DNA of 64,000 nt from an uncultured Gemmiger sp. (GTDB taxonomy: Bacteria > Bacillota > Clostridia > Oscillospirales > Ruminococcaceae), in contig CALXAH010000002.1 of assembly GCA_944386225.1 (NCBI GenBank), forward strand, positions 124,001 through 188,000, given 5' to 3'. Position 1 is the stretch's first letter, and each line of letters starts with the position of its first letter. The notes under the pieces were generated by a model. That model was not told where the DNA came from. It made no database searches and saw nothing but the letters and a program-made list of their open reading frames with translations. The translations under genes and the position numbers were made by a program. Below are positions 6,144 through 14,685 of the stretch, one piece after another.

Positions 6144-6172
6144 ATTATAGCTGACTCTGGCGAAAAATGCAA
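6144..6172 (-). promoter_or_regulatory. Promoter of tRNA-Val
   Basis: On the minus strand TTGCAT (6167-6172) and TATAAT (6144-6149) are 17 bp apart, about 19 bp before the mature tRNA 5' end. Confidence 0.85.
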
Positions 6173-6235
6173 GAGGTTTTTGAAAAAATTTTTATTTTTA
6201 TTTTTCTCACCGTGCCGCAGGCGGCCCCGGCGCAC

Positions 6236-6264
6236 TTGTAACCGGGAAAGCAGGGCGTTATAAT
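6236..6264 (+). promoter_or_regulatory. Promoter of the proCBA operon
   Basis: TTGTAA (6236-6241), 17 bp, TATAAT (6259-6264). It lies 60 bp upstream of proC and no other promoter is seen before the terminator after proA. Confidence 0.8.
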
Positions 6265-6323
6265 AGGGTATAAAAATGCAGCCGGACGGATAAAGCCGGG
6301 CCGGTACAGGGAGGGACTTTGGG

Positions 6324-7130
6324 ATGGAACATCCGATCTTTGGTTTTATTGGATGCGGCAATATGGGCGGCGCGCTGGCCCGGGCGGCCTGCGCCGGGCC
6401 GGCGGGCCCCGGGCAGGTGCTGCTGGCCGATCACAGCAAAGCCCAGGCGCTGGCCCAGGAGCTGGGCTGCACCGCCTGCACCAACGAAGAAGCGGCAGAG
6501 CACAGCGATTTTCTGTTTCTGGGGGTCAAGCCCCAGATGATGCGGGACATGCTGGCACAGCTGCAGCCGGTGCTGGCCCGGCGGGCCGGGCGGCTGGTGC
6601 TGGTGAGCATGGCCGCCGGGCTGACCATCGCCACCATCCGGGAGATGGCGGGCGGCGCCTATCCGGTGATCCGGATCATGCCCAATACCCCGGTACAGGT
6701 GGGCGAGGGCATGGTGCAGTACACCGCGCAGGATGTATCCGACGCGCAGCTGCGGGACTTTTTGCAGGCGATGGAAAAGGCGGGCCGATTTGACCCGCTG
6801 GCGGAGCATCTGATCGACGCGGGCAGCGCGGTAAGCGGCTGCGGCCCGGCCTATGTGTGCCTGTTTGCCGAGGCGCTGGCGGATGGCGGCGTGGCCTGCG
6901 GGCTGCCCCGTGACAAGGCGCTGGAATACGCGGCCCAGACCCTGGCGGGCACCGCCCGGCTGATTCTGGAAAGCGGCAAACATCCCGGCCAGCTCAAAGA
7001 TGCGGTGTGCAGCCCCGGCGGCAGCACCATCCAAGGCGTGCGGGAACTGGAAGCGGGCGGGCTGCGCAGCACCGTACTGGAAGCGGTACTGGCGGCCTTT
7101 GAGAAAAACCGGGAGCTGGGCAAGCAGTAA
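6324..7130 (+). CDS. proC: Pyrroline-5-carboxylate reductase
   Basis: ProC reduces 1-pyrroline-5-carboxylate to L-proline with NAD(P)H, the last step of proline synthesis. The 268-residue length is typical. The N-terminal Rossmann motif GFIGCGNMGGAL (about residues 7-18) is intact, followed by VKPQ (about 73-76), MPNTP (about 119-123) and the C-terminal dimerisation domain with the family signature (CSPGGSTIQGVRELE, about 231-245). A GGGAGGG ribosome-binding site precedes the ATG. It is first in a three-gene operon with proB 12 bp downstream. Confidence 0.96.
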   Translation: MEHPIFGFIGCGNMGGALARAACAGPAGPGQVLLADHSKAQALAQELGCTACTNEEAAEHSDFLFLGVKPQMMRDMLAQLQPVLARRAGRLVLVSMAAGLTIATIREMAGGAYPVIRIMPNTPVQVGEGMVQYTAQDVSDAQLRDFLQAMEKAGRFDPLAEHLIDAGSAVSGCGPAYVCLFAEALADGGVACGLPRDKALEYAAQTLAGTARLILESGKHPGQLKDAVCSPGGSTIQGVRELEAGGLRSTVLEAVLAAFEKNRELGKQ

Positions 7131-7142
7131 GGAGTATCGACC

Positions 7143-7916
7143 ATGCGCATCGTAGTAAAAGTAGGCACCTCCACCCTGGCCCACGCCACCGGCCAGCTGA
7201 ACATCCGGCACGTGCAGACGCTGGTGCGGGTATTGAGTGATCTGAAAAACGCCGGGCACCAGCTGATCCTGGTGTCCAGCGGCGCTATCGGCATGGGGGT
7301 GGGCAAACTGCTGCTGCCCGGCCGGCCCTCCGATATGGCCACCAAGCAGGCGGCCGCCGCGGTGGGCCAGTGCGAGCTGATGTATACTTATGACAAGCTG
7401 TTCGGGGAGTACAACCATACTGTGGCCCAGCTGCTGGTGACCGGCGAGGATATCCAGGACGAAAAGCGGCACAGGAATTTTGAAACCACCCTGAACCGTC
7501 TGCTGGAGCTGGGCGCGCTGCCCATCATCAACGAGAACGACACCGTAGCCACCCAGGAGATTGAAATCGGCGACAACGACACCCTGGGCGCGGTGGTGGC
7601 GGTGAGCGTGGGGGCGGATCTGCTGGTGCTGCTTACCGACATCAACGGCCTGTACACCGCCGATCCCCACACCCATCCGGACGCGGAGCTGATCCCCCGG
7701 GTGGAGGTGCTGACCCCGGAGATCCTGGCGCTGGCCGGCGGTGCGGGCACCACACTGGGCACCGGCGGCATGGCCACCAAGCTGCGGGCCGCCCAGCTGG
7801 CGGGCGACGCGGGGGTGGAAATGGTAATTGCCAACGGGGCCAACCCGGAGGTTTTATACGACATTGTGGACGGCAAGCCGGTGGGAACCCGGTTTACCGC
7901 CCGGAAGGAGGGCTGA
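7143..7916 (+). CDS. proB: Glutamate 5-kinase, short form without PUA domain
   Basis: ProB phosphorylates glutamate to gamma-glutamyl phosphate, the committed step of proline synthesis. The amino acid kinase fold is complete: VVKVGTSTL at the start, VSSGAIGMG (about residues 42-50), INENDTVA (about 123-130), the aspartate-rich GDNDTLGA and LLTDINGLYT. At 257 residues it ends after the kinase domain and lacks the C-terminal PUA domain found in the roughly 370-residue E. coli form; short forms are common in Clostridia. It lies between proC and proA with 12-bp and 3-bp gaps. Confidence 0.95.
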   Translation: MRIVVKVGTSTLAHATGQLNIRHVQTLVRVLSDLKNAGHQLILVSSGAIGMGVGKLLLPGRPSDMATKQAAAAVGQCELMYTYDKLFGEYNHTVAQLLVTGEDIQDEKRHRNFETTLNRLLELGALPIINENDTVATQEIEIGDNDTLGAVVAVSVGADLLVLLTDINGLYTADPHTHPDAELIPRVEVLTPEILALAGGAGTTLGTGGMATKLRAAQLAGDAGVEMVIANGANPEVLYDIVDGKPVGTRFTARKEG

Positions 7917-7919
7917 CCC

Positions 7920-9176
7920 ATGACCACACAGGAGATCCTGCAGGCGGCCAAAGCGGCCAAAGGGGCCTTTGCCGCCGCCGATACCGAAACCCGCAACCGG
8001 GCGCTGGAGGCGATGGCCGGCGCCCTGCTGGCTGACCGGGAGGCCATTCTGGCGGCCAACGCGCTGGACCTGGAAGCCGCGCAGGGTTCCATCAGCACGG
8101 TGATGCAGGACCGGCTGCGGCTGACCGACGCCCGGCTGGAGGAGATGGCCGCCGGGGTACGGGAGGTGGCGGCTCTGCCCGACCCGGTGGGTCAGGTACT
8201 GGCCCGGGTGGAACGGCCCAACGGGCTGGTGATTGAAAAGACCGCCGTGCCCATGGGGGTGGTGGCGATCATCTACGAAAGCCGCCCCAACGTGACCAGC
8301 GACGCCGCCGCCCTGGCGGTGAAGAGCGGCAACGCCTGCGTACTGCGGGTGGGCAAAGAAGCCTGGCGCAGCGCCGACGCCATCACCCGGGCGATGCGGC
8401 GGGGGCTGGCGGAAGCCGGCCTGCCGGAGGACGGGGTGGCCCTGGTGCAGGACACCACCCGCGCCAGCAGCCGGGAACTGATGGAAGCGGTGGGCCTGGT
8501 GGATCTGCTGATTCCCCGGGGCGGGGCCGGGCTGATCAAAGCCTGTGTGGAGCAGGCCAAGGTGCCCTGCATCCAGACCGGCACCGGCATCTGCCATGTG
8601 TATGTGGACAAGGCCGCCGACCTGGACATGGCCCTGGATATTCTGGAAAACGCCAAGACCAGCCGCCCCAGCGTATGCAACGCGGCGGAGGTCTGCCTGG
8701 TGGACAAGGCGATTGCCCCGGCATTTCTGCCCCGGATGAAACAGCGCCTGGTGGATGACCGGGCGGCGGCGGGCCTGCCGCCGGTGGAGCTGCGGCTGGA
8801 CGAAGCGGCCGCGGCGGTCATTCCGGGTATTCCCGCCGGGCCGGATGACTTCGACACCGAGTTCCTGGACTATATTCTGGCGGTGCGGGTTGTGGACGGC
8901 GTACAGCAGGCGGTGGCGCACATTGCCTGCCATTCCACCGGCCACAGCGAAGCTATCGTGACCGGCGACGAGGCGGCGGCCCGTGCCTTTGTGACCGGGG
9001 TGGACAGCGCCGCGGTGTATGTGAACGCCTCTACCCGTTTCACCGACGGCGGTGTATTCGGGCTGGGGTGCGAAATGGGTATCTCCACCCAGAAGCTGCA
9101 CGCCCGGGGTCCCATGGGGCTGGCGGAACTGTGCAGCTACAAATACGTGATTCACGGCAGCGGCCAGGTACGGTAA
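7920..9176 (+). CDS. proA: Gamma-glutamyl phosphate reductase
   Basis: ProA reduces gamma-glutamyl phosphate to glutamate semialdehyde with NADPH; the product cyclises and feeds ProC. The protein has 418 residues and the aldehyde dehydrogenase fold. The catalytic cysteine is C253 in SVCNAAE, and the cofactor region IPRGGAGLI and C-terminal [11 protein letters not shown] and [15 protein letters not shown] motifs are intact. It completes the set needed to go from glutamate to proline. Only 3 bp separate it from proB, and a strong terminator ends the operon. Confidence 0.96.
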   Translation: MTTQEILQAAKAAKGAFAAADTETRNRALEAMAGALLADREAILAANALDLEAAQGSISTVMQDRLRLTDARLEEMAAGVREVAALPDPVGQVLARVERPNGLVIEKTAVPMGVVAIIYESRPNVTSDAAALAVKSGNACVLRVGKEAWRSADAITRAMRRGLAEAGLPEDGVALVQDTTRASSRELMEAVGLVDLLIPRGGAGLIKACVEQAKVPCIQTGTGICHVYVDKAADLDMALDILENAKTSRPSVCNAAEVCLVDKAIAPAFLPRMKQRLVDDRAAAGLPPVELRLDEAAAAVIPGIPAGPDDFDTEFLDYILAVRVVDGVQQAVAHIACHSTGHSEAIVTGDEAAARAFVTGVDSAAVYVNASTRFTDGGVFGLGCEMGISTQKLHARGPMGLAELCSYKYVIHGSGQVR

Positions 9177-9194
9177 GTACCCGGAATGCCGTAC

Positions 9195-9231
9195 AAAGGT
9201 AGGAACCGGCGGGTTCCTGCCTTTGCTTTTT
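9195..9231 (+). terminator. Terminator of the proCBA operon
   Basis: AAAGGTAGGAACC and GGTTCCTGCCTTT form a 13-bp stem with a GGCG loop (one mismatch or wobble), followed by GCTTTTT. Confidence 0.9.
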
Positions 9232-9383
9232 GTACCTGTTCTCGTTCTGTTCACAAAACGTTTATTCCTTCTTGACATGGGGCGTGTATAGTAACAGACA
9301 AGGCCCTCCGAATACAGCTGTGCCCCGCGCGGTATACTGATGCTGTACACGCAGGCCCATACCCGAAAAGAAGGATTTATGTT

Positions 9384-10955
9384 ATGGAACTGTACCATGC
9401 TTTTGTCCGCACCATGGATCCCGCCCTGCCGGTGTGCAGCGGGGTTCTGGTAGAGGACGGCCATATTCTGCGCACCGGCGACTTCGCCGTGCTGCGTGCC
9501 CTCTACCCCGACGCCCGGGTGGAAGGCTGGGACGGCGCGGCCCTTCTGCCCGGCTTTATCGACGGGCACTCCCACCTGAGCGCGGTGGCCTGGGACCGGC
9601 TGCTCTGGGATGCGCGCCCCTCCCCGGAAGGGGTCTGCGACAGCCTGGAAGCCCTGCGGGAAAGCGGGCTGGAATACCTGCGCAGCCATACCCTGCCCCA
9701 TGATACCTGGATGCTGGGCTTTGGCTGCGACGACACCCGGCTGGGCCGTCTGCCCACCCGGGAGGATCTGGACGAGATCAGCTGCCAGATCCCCGTTCTT
9801 CTGACGTCCGCCGACAGCCGGTGGAGCGCAGCCAACAGCGAAGCCCTGCGGCTGCTGGGCTACGACCGGCCGGAGGAAGGCCCCTGTCCCCTGCCCGCCG
9901 CCATGCTTACCGACCCGGCGGTTTCCGCCCGTATCAAGGGGCCCGGGCGGGCCCAGCTGCTGCTGGCGGTGACGGACGCTGCCCGGCTGTACGCCTCCTT
10001 TGGGGTGACCACCATGCAGGACGCCCGCTCCACCGCGGCAGAACTGTCCCTGCTCACCGAAGCCGGGCATCAGGGGCTGATCGGCGGCGAGGTAGCCTGT
10101 TATCTGGACGAGAAAACCGCCCCGGCCCATCTTCCCTGTCAGCCCCCTGCCGAAAATCCCTACCATGACCGGTGCCGGATGGCCGGGATCAAACTTACGC
10201 TGGACGGGGCGGTGCACAAAAAGACCGCCTGGCTCAGCCATCCCTACCAGGCCCCGCCTGCGGGCCGGGGGCCGGAATACCGGGGCGACCCGCTGTGGGA
10301 GGACGCACAGGTCACCGAACTGCTGACCCATTGCATCCGCTGCCACTGGCAGCCGGTGATCCACGCCGACGGGGATGCGGCCATCGGCCAGCTGCTGCGC
10401 TGCTGGCAGGCCGCCCGGATCGAGACCGAAAGCCGGGAAGATCTGCGGCCTGTAGCCATACACGCCCAGACCGTGCGCCGGGATCAGCTGGAGCAGATGG
10501 CGGAACTGGGCATACTGGCCAGCTTTTCCCACGACCCGGTATACTACTGGGGCGACTACCATGTACACTCGGTGCTGGGGGCACAGCGGGCCGCCAGCCT
10601 GAGCCCGCTGGCCTGGGCGCTGGAAGCGGGGGTAGGCTTTACTCTGCACCAGAACGCCCCCGCCGCACCGCCGCACACCCTGTTTTCGGTTCAGAATGCC
10701 GCTGTGCGCCGTACCCGCAGCGGCCGTCCGCTGGGGCCGGAACAGGCAGTGCCGGTGCAGGCCGCGCTGGAGGCCGTGACCATCCAGGCGGCCCGGCAGC
10801 TGTTTGAAGAAGGGCAAAAGGGCAGCATCACCCCCGGCAAGCTGGCGGACTTCACCCTGCTGGAAGCCGACCCGTTGGCGGTGTCCCCCGACCGGATCGC
10901 CGATATCCGGGTGCTGGCCACCGTCAAGGCCGGGCGGTTCATCTACCGGGCCTGA
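9384..10955 (+). CDS. Amidohydrolase family protein (YtcJ-like, amidohydrolase_3)
   Basis: A 523-residue metal-dependent hydrolase of the amidohydrolase superfamily. The N-terminal beta-sandwich strand VEDGHILRTG leads to the metal site PGFIDGHSH (about residues 53-61). Later metal and substrate positions are AGIKLTLDG (about 269-277, lysine position), HADGDAA (about 330-336) and AIHAQTV (about 357-363). The sandwich closes with PGKLADFTLLEADP near the C terminus. The substrate is unknown; homologues act on exocyclic amides, formamides or ureido compounds. It has no signal peptide and stands alone between two terminators, so context gives no hint. Confidence 0.85.
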   Translation: MELYHAFVRTMDPALPVCSGVLVEDGHILRTGDFAVLRALYPDARVEGWDGAALLPGFIDGHSHLSAVAWDRLLWDARPSPEGVCDSLEALRESGLEYLRSHTLPHDTWMLGFGCDDTRLGRLPTREDLDEISCQIPVLLTSADSRWSAANSEALRLLGYDRPEEGPCPLPAAMLTDPAVSARIKGPGRAQLLLAVTDAARLYASFGVTTMQDARSTAAELSLLTEAGHQGLIGGEVACYLDEKTAPAHLPCQPPAENPYHDRCRMAGIKLTLDGAVHKKTAWLSHPYQAPPAGRGPEYRGDPLWEDAQVTELLTHCIRCHWQPVIHADGDAAIGQLLRCWQAARIETESREDLRPVAIHAQTVRRDQLEQMAELGILASFSHDPVYYWGDYHVHSVLGAQRAASLSPLAWALEAGVGFTLHQNAPAAPPHTLFSVQNAAVRRTRSGRPLGPEQAVPVQAALEAVTIQAARQLFEEGQKGSITPGKLADFTLLEADPLAVSPDRIADIRVLATVKAGRFIYRA

Positions 10956-10965
10956 ACGACAGAAA

Positions 10966-11000
10966 AAATCCCCTCCGGAGAAATCCGGAGGGGATTTTTG
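10966..11000. terminator. Bidirectional terminator between convergent genes
   Basis: A perfect 14-bp stem (AAATCCCCTCCGGA) with a GAAA tetraloop has T-tracts in both directions. It serves the amidohydrolase (plus) and the AI-2E-family gene (minus). Confidence 0.9.
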
Positions 11001-11030
11001 TAGAAATCAAATATTTTTATACCAGCAGTA

Positions 11031-12239
11031 TTACTTCTTTTCCTCTTCCTGGGCAGCAGGGGCGGGGCCGGGCCTGCCGGGACCCGGGAACAGGGTGCGG
11101 TAGTCGATGCCGCGGCTGCGCAGCCGGGCGTGGATGTTGGCCCGCAGCAGGCTGTAGCACACCGAGGCCAGCGGGATCATCACCAGCATACCGGCGATGC
11201 CCATCAGGCTGCCGCCCACCGTGACCGCCGCCAGCACCCAGATGGAGGGCAGGCCCACGCTGCTGCCCACCACGCGGGGGTAGATCAGGTTGCCCTCGAC
11301 CTGCTGCAGGCATAGGAACAGCACCACAAACCAGAGCGCCTGGATGGGATCATCCACCAGGATCAGGAACGCACCCACGCCGCAGCCGATAAAAGCACCG
11401 AAGATGGGGATCAGGGCGGTAAAGGCAATCAGTACGCTGATCAGCAGCACATAGGGCATGCGGCACAGGGTCATGGCCACGGCGAACAGCGATCCCAGGA
11501 TCACCGCCTCGGTGCACTGGCCGGAGATGAACTTGGAGAAGGTGCGATGGGTCAGGCCGGCCACGTCCACCACCCGGTCGGCCCGGGGGCGGGGCACAAA
11601 GGCGTACAGCAGCATCCGGGCCTGGGTGCCCAGCCGCTCTTTCTGGGCCAGGATGTACACCGCAAAGCAGAAGCTGACAAAGAAATCGAACACGCCGCTC
11701 ATCACGCCGCTGGCCGCGTTGATGGTGCCGCCCAGGATGGCCACACCGCCGGTGGTCAGCCATTCGGTGGCTTTCTTCACCGCGTCCTGCCAGTTGATGG
11801 CGGTCATGTCCCCCACCGTATCGTTCAGCGCGGCGGCCAGATCCGGGTAGGTATCCATCAGGTCGGAGACCCACTGCTGCACCGAAGCCCAGAACAAGGG
11901 CAGCTGGTTGCCGATCTGGGTTACGGTGGTGCCCAGCTGCGGGATCACCAGCCCCAGCACCAGCGCCACCACGGCCACCACCGCCACCAGCACCAGCAGC
12001 ATGGCCAGTGCTCGGCGGCGGCCGGGCTTCATTTTGGCGGGCAGCAGTTTTTCAAAGACCCGCATGGGCACGTTGAGGATAAAGGCGATGGCGCCGCCGA
12101 TCAGAAACGGACGCAGCAGCCCGGTGATCCAGTTGACCAGATCCATCAGGGCATCGTGGTTCTGCAGCGCCCAGTACAGCAGGATACACCCCGCCGCCAG
12201 CAGCGCAATGGTGCGCACCGTGCGTTTATTCAGTTCCAT
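11031..12239 (-). CDS. AI-2E family transporter (YtvI/PerM type, DUF20)
   Basis: A 402-residue membrane protein. Hydrophobic segments lie near residues 8-25, 38-58, 78-102, 170-200, 232-262, 265-290, 295-318 and 325-355. The large soluble loop after the third segment and the clustered C-terminal membrane helices (LPIFGAFIG region, then VVGSSVGLPSIWVLAAVTVGGSLMG) are typical of this family, which includes TqsA-like exporters and Na+/H+ antiporter homologues. The actual substrate cannot be called. The tail is Pro/Gly rich and ends in EEEKK. An extended -10 (TGGTATACT, minus strand, 12302-12310) lies about 60 bp upstream. Confidence 0.85.
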   Translation of the reverse strand: MELNKRTVRTIALLAAGCILLYWALQNHDALMDLVNWITGLLRPFLIGGAIAFILNVPMRVFEKLLPAKMKPGRRRALAMLLVLVAVVAVVALVLGLVIPQLGTTVTQIGNQLPLFWASVQQWVSDLMDTYPDLAAALNDTVGDMTAINWQDAVKKATEWLTTGGVAILGGTINAASGVMSGVFDFFVSFCFAVYILAQKERLGTQARMLLYAFVPRPRADRVVDVAGLTHRTFSKFISGQCTEAVILGSLFAVAMTLCRMPYVLLISVLIAFTALIPIFGAFIGCGVGAFLILVDDPIQALWFVVLFLCLQQVEGNLIYPRVVGSSVGLPSIWVLAAVTVGGSLMGIAGMLVMIPLASVCYSLLRANIHARLRSRGIDYRTLFPGPGRPGPAPAAQEEEKK

Positions 12240-12349
12240 TGGACAGTCCTCCCGGCCGGCAGGCCCGGCCGCGTTTGAAAGTGTAACGGTATATGCTATT
12301 CAGTATACCAGATTCCCGGCAAAACGGAATGGTTTTTTGCGCATTTTCT

Positions 12350-13330
12350 TCAGCCCAGCGCCTCCAGCGCGTCGTTGAGCAGCTGGCGGGCCTCCTCAAT
12401 GCGGGCGTTGGCCTCCGCCAGCCGGGCCTGGCACTCCGAACAGTCGGTGCCGGAATCGTCGGCGATCAGGCGGCAGCGATCCTCCAGCAGGGCGGTCCAC
12501 CAGACCGCGCCCCCCAGCCGGAAGGTCACCCAGACAAAGCCGCCGAACTCCTCCTCGCTCAGGGCTACCGCCGGATAGGTGCCCAGCGGCAGATAGCCCA
12601 CCACGTCGTTCACGTCCGGCGAGTTGAAGTATTCGCACCGTTCGCTGAATACCTCCAGCAGCTGGTTCTCCAGCGGCATCATCACCGGGCCGGAGGACGC
12701 CGGGAATCCGTTGAAGCCGCCCTCCTTGATAAAGGGCAGGAAATCCACATAGCTGCGGTTCATATCCACGTTGCCCTGGATGCCGCTGACCTGCCCGCTG
12801 CTGGAATACTGCCACATGGCATAACTGCCCTGGTAGCCCACATAGCCCCGGTAATCGGCAATCCAGAGCGGGTAGTCCTTCAGCGCCTCGGTATCAATGT
12901 AGTTGGTGGCAAAAAAGGTATAGGTATAATATCCCGCGTACCAGCCTTTCTGATACAGAATGTCCATGGCAAACCGGGTCAGATCGGTAACCTGTTTGCG
13001 GGTGAGAGAGGCAAAGCTGGAATCCTCCATGTCCACAAACACCGGATATTCCAGCTGATAGCCCTCCAGCGCGGGCAGGAACGTATCCAGCTCCCGGATC
13101 ACCGCTTCTTCCGTTTTGGCGTAGGTGTAGTAATAGGCCCCCACCTTGAGCCCGGCGGCCTTGGCGCCCTCCACGTTCCGCTTGAAGTACGGGTCCACAT
13201 AGACGTCGCTGCCGTCGGTGGAACCCACCCGCACAATGGCAAACTGCTGCCCCGACGCGGCTACCCGGGTCCAGTCGATCACGCCCTGATAGCGGGACAC
13301 GTCGATGCCGTTTTCAAAGATCGCTGCCAT
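12350..13330 (-). CDS. GH25-family muramidase
   Basis: A 326-residue glycoside hydrolase family 25 (Chalaropsis-type lysozyme) that cleaves the MurNAc-GlcNAc bond of peptidoglycan. The family start GIDVSRYQGVIDW (catalytic-cleft aspartate), then FAIVRVG, the AYYYTYA strand, the catalytic PVFVDMED and LWIADY/MWQYSSSG are all present in about residues 1-200. The C-terminal about 110 residues are an extra region ending in a short coiled coil (CQARLAEANARIEEARQLLNDAL). ATG at 13330 is chosen because GGGGGAG lies 5 bases before it; a GTG two codons earlier is possible. No signal peptide is visible, so its export route is unclear. Confidence 0.88.
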   Translation of the reverse strand: MAAIFENGIDVSRYQGVIDWTRVAASGQQFAIVRVGSTDGSDVYVDPYFKRNVEGAKAAGLKVGAYYYTYAKTEEAVIRELDTFLPALEGYQLEYPVFVDMEDSSFASLTRKQVTDLTRFAMDILYQKGWYAGYYTYTFFATNYIDTEALKDYPLWIADYRGYVGYQGSYAMWQYSSSGQVSGIQGNVDMNRSYVDFLPFIKEGGFNGFPASSGPVMMPLENQLLEVFSERCEYFNSPDVNDVVGYLPLGTYPAVALSEEEFGGFVWVTFRLGGAVWWTALLEDRCRLIADDSGTDCSECQARLAEANARIEEARQLLNDALEALG

Positions 13331-13403
13331 ATCCACTCCCCCTTTTTGCCCATTGTATGCGGGCAGGAGGCGGGAGAGTGACCGGCCGGGGCAAAAAAGC
13401 CTC

Positions 13404-14138
13404 TCAGATTACCAGGCCGCCGTTGACCCCCAGCACCTGGCCGGTGATGAAATCCGACTCCGGCCCGGCCAGGAACACCAGCGTCCGGGCCACCTCCTCC
13501 GGCGTGCCCAGGCGGCCCACCGGGGTTTCCTCGGCCAGGGCGGCCTTATCCTCGGCGGAGAAGCCCGCCATCATATCGGTCTCCACCACGCCGGGGGCCA
13601 CGCAGTTGACGGTGATGCCGCTGGGGCCTACCTCCTTGGCCAGCGCCCGGCCTAGCCCGATCAGGCCGGCCTTGGCGGCGGAATAGGCCGCCTCGCAGCT
13701 GGCCCCCACCTGACCCCACATGCTGCTCACCAGCAGGATGCGGCCCCATTTGCGGCGGATCATGGCGGGCAGCGCCGCCCGGCAGCAGTAAAACGCGCCG
13801 GACAGATCCACGTCCAGCACCCGCCGCCAGTCCTTGTCGGTCATATCGGTGAGCAGACCCTGCCAGGCCACCCCCGCGTTGCAGACCAGAATATCCGGCG
13901 CGCCCAGTGCCTGTTCCACCGCCGCGAACAGCCCACGCACCGAATCCGGGTCGGACACGTCCGCCGCAAAGCCCCGCACGCCGGGCAGTTCGGCTTCCAG
14001 CGCGGCGGCAGCCTGCGCGCTCTTTTCATAGCAAAAAGCCACCCGGCAGTCCCGGGCATAAAAGGCCCGCACGGCGGCGGCCCCGATGCCCCGGCTTCCG
14101 CCGGTGACCAGTACCACAGGTACAGCGGGAATGCTCAT
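13404..14138 (-). CDS. SDR-family oxidoreductase (FabG-like)
   Basis: A 244-residue short-chain dehydrogenase/reductase. The NADP(H)-binding TGGSRGIG lies near residues 12-19, CNAGVAW near 85-91, and the catalytic Ser-Tyr-Lys set is visible as VSSMWG ... AAYSAAKAGL. VAPGVVETDM and the C-terminal GQVLGVNGGLVI match 3-oxoacyl-ACP reductases (FabG). It stands outside a fatty-acid cluster, so it may be a second FabG or another reductase. It starts within the stop of tadA (ATGA overlap, 14135-14138) and has a GGAGG ribosome-binding site. Confidence 0.85.
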   Translation of the reverse strand: MSIPAVPVVLVTGGSRGIGAAAVRAFYARDCRVAFCYEKSAQAAAALEAELPGVRGFAADVSDPDSVRGLFAAVEQALGAPDILVCNAGVAWQGLLTDMTDKDWRRVLDVDLSGAFYCCRAALPAMIRRKWGRILLVSSMWGQVGASCEAAYSAAKAGLIGLGRALAKEVGPSGITVNCVAPGVVETDMMAGFSAEDKAALAEETPVGRLGTPEEVARTLVFLAGPESDFITGQVLGVNGGLVI

Positions 14139-14668
14139 GTTTTTTCCTCCTTGTTCTGCCGGCGCTGCATTTTGCGCAGCTGCCAGGCGGTGGGAATGCC
14201 CAGGGCCTTCTGTTTGGCCCGGCGGGCCCGCAGAGCGGCGAAAAATTCCGCCAGCAGGGCGGAAGCTTCCTCTTCCAGCAGACCCCGTTCCACCCGGGGA
14301 TGGTGGTTGAAGGGCAGCGCGGCCATATCCACCACTGAGCCGCAGCAGCCTGCCTTGGTATCCGCCGCGCCGAAAACCACCCGGGGAATCCGGCTGTTGA
14401 TGATGGCCCCCATACACATAGGGCAGGGCTCCAGCGTAACGAACAGCTCGCACTCCCACAGCCGCCAGCCGCCCAGCGCCCGGCAGGCCGCGTCGATGGC
14501 CAGCAGTTCCGCGTGATGGGTGGCGTTCTTTTCGGTCTCCCGGGTGTTGTGGGCGGCGGCCACTACCTCTCCGTGCCGTGCCACCACCGCCCCCACCGGC
14601 ACCTCGCCCAGGGCGGCGGCGGCCCGGGCCTCGTCCAGGGCCAGGCGCATCAGTTCTGTATCGGTCAT
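14135..14668 (-). CDS. tadA: tRNA adenosine(34) deaminase TadA
   Basis: TadA converts A34 to inosine in tRNA-Arg(ACG) so that it can read CGU, CGC and CGA. The 177-residue protein has the zinc/catalytic motif HAE (H52, E54) and PCPMC (C82, C85) of the cytidine/deoxycytidylate deaminase fold, with the TadA-type PVGAVV near residue 24 and the C-terminal helix FFAALRARR. The start MTDTELMR is chosen over longer upstream frames because an AGGAGCC ribosome-binding site precedes it. It overlaps the SDR gene by 4 bp. Confidence 0.93.
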   Translation of the reverse strand: MTDTELMRLALDEARAAAALGEVPVGAVVARHGEVVAAAHNTRETEKNATHHAELLAIDAACRALGGWRLWECELFVTLEPCPMCMGAIINSRIPRVVFGAADTKAGCCGSVVDMAALPFNHHPRVERGLLEEEASALLAEFFAALRARRAKQKALGIPTAWQLRKMQRRQNKEEKT

Positions 14669-14685
14669 GGTTGCGGCTCCTTTTT

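Noticed and set aside
9272-9292. TTGACA followed by TATAGT upstream of the amidohydrolase gene
   Set aside because: The two boxes are only 9 bp apart, so they cannot form one sigma-A promoter; no other clear pair was found.
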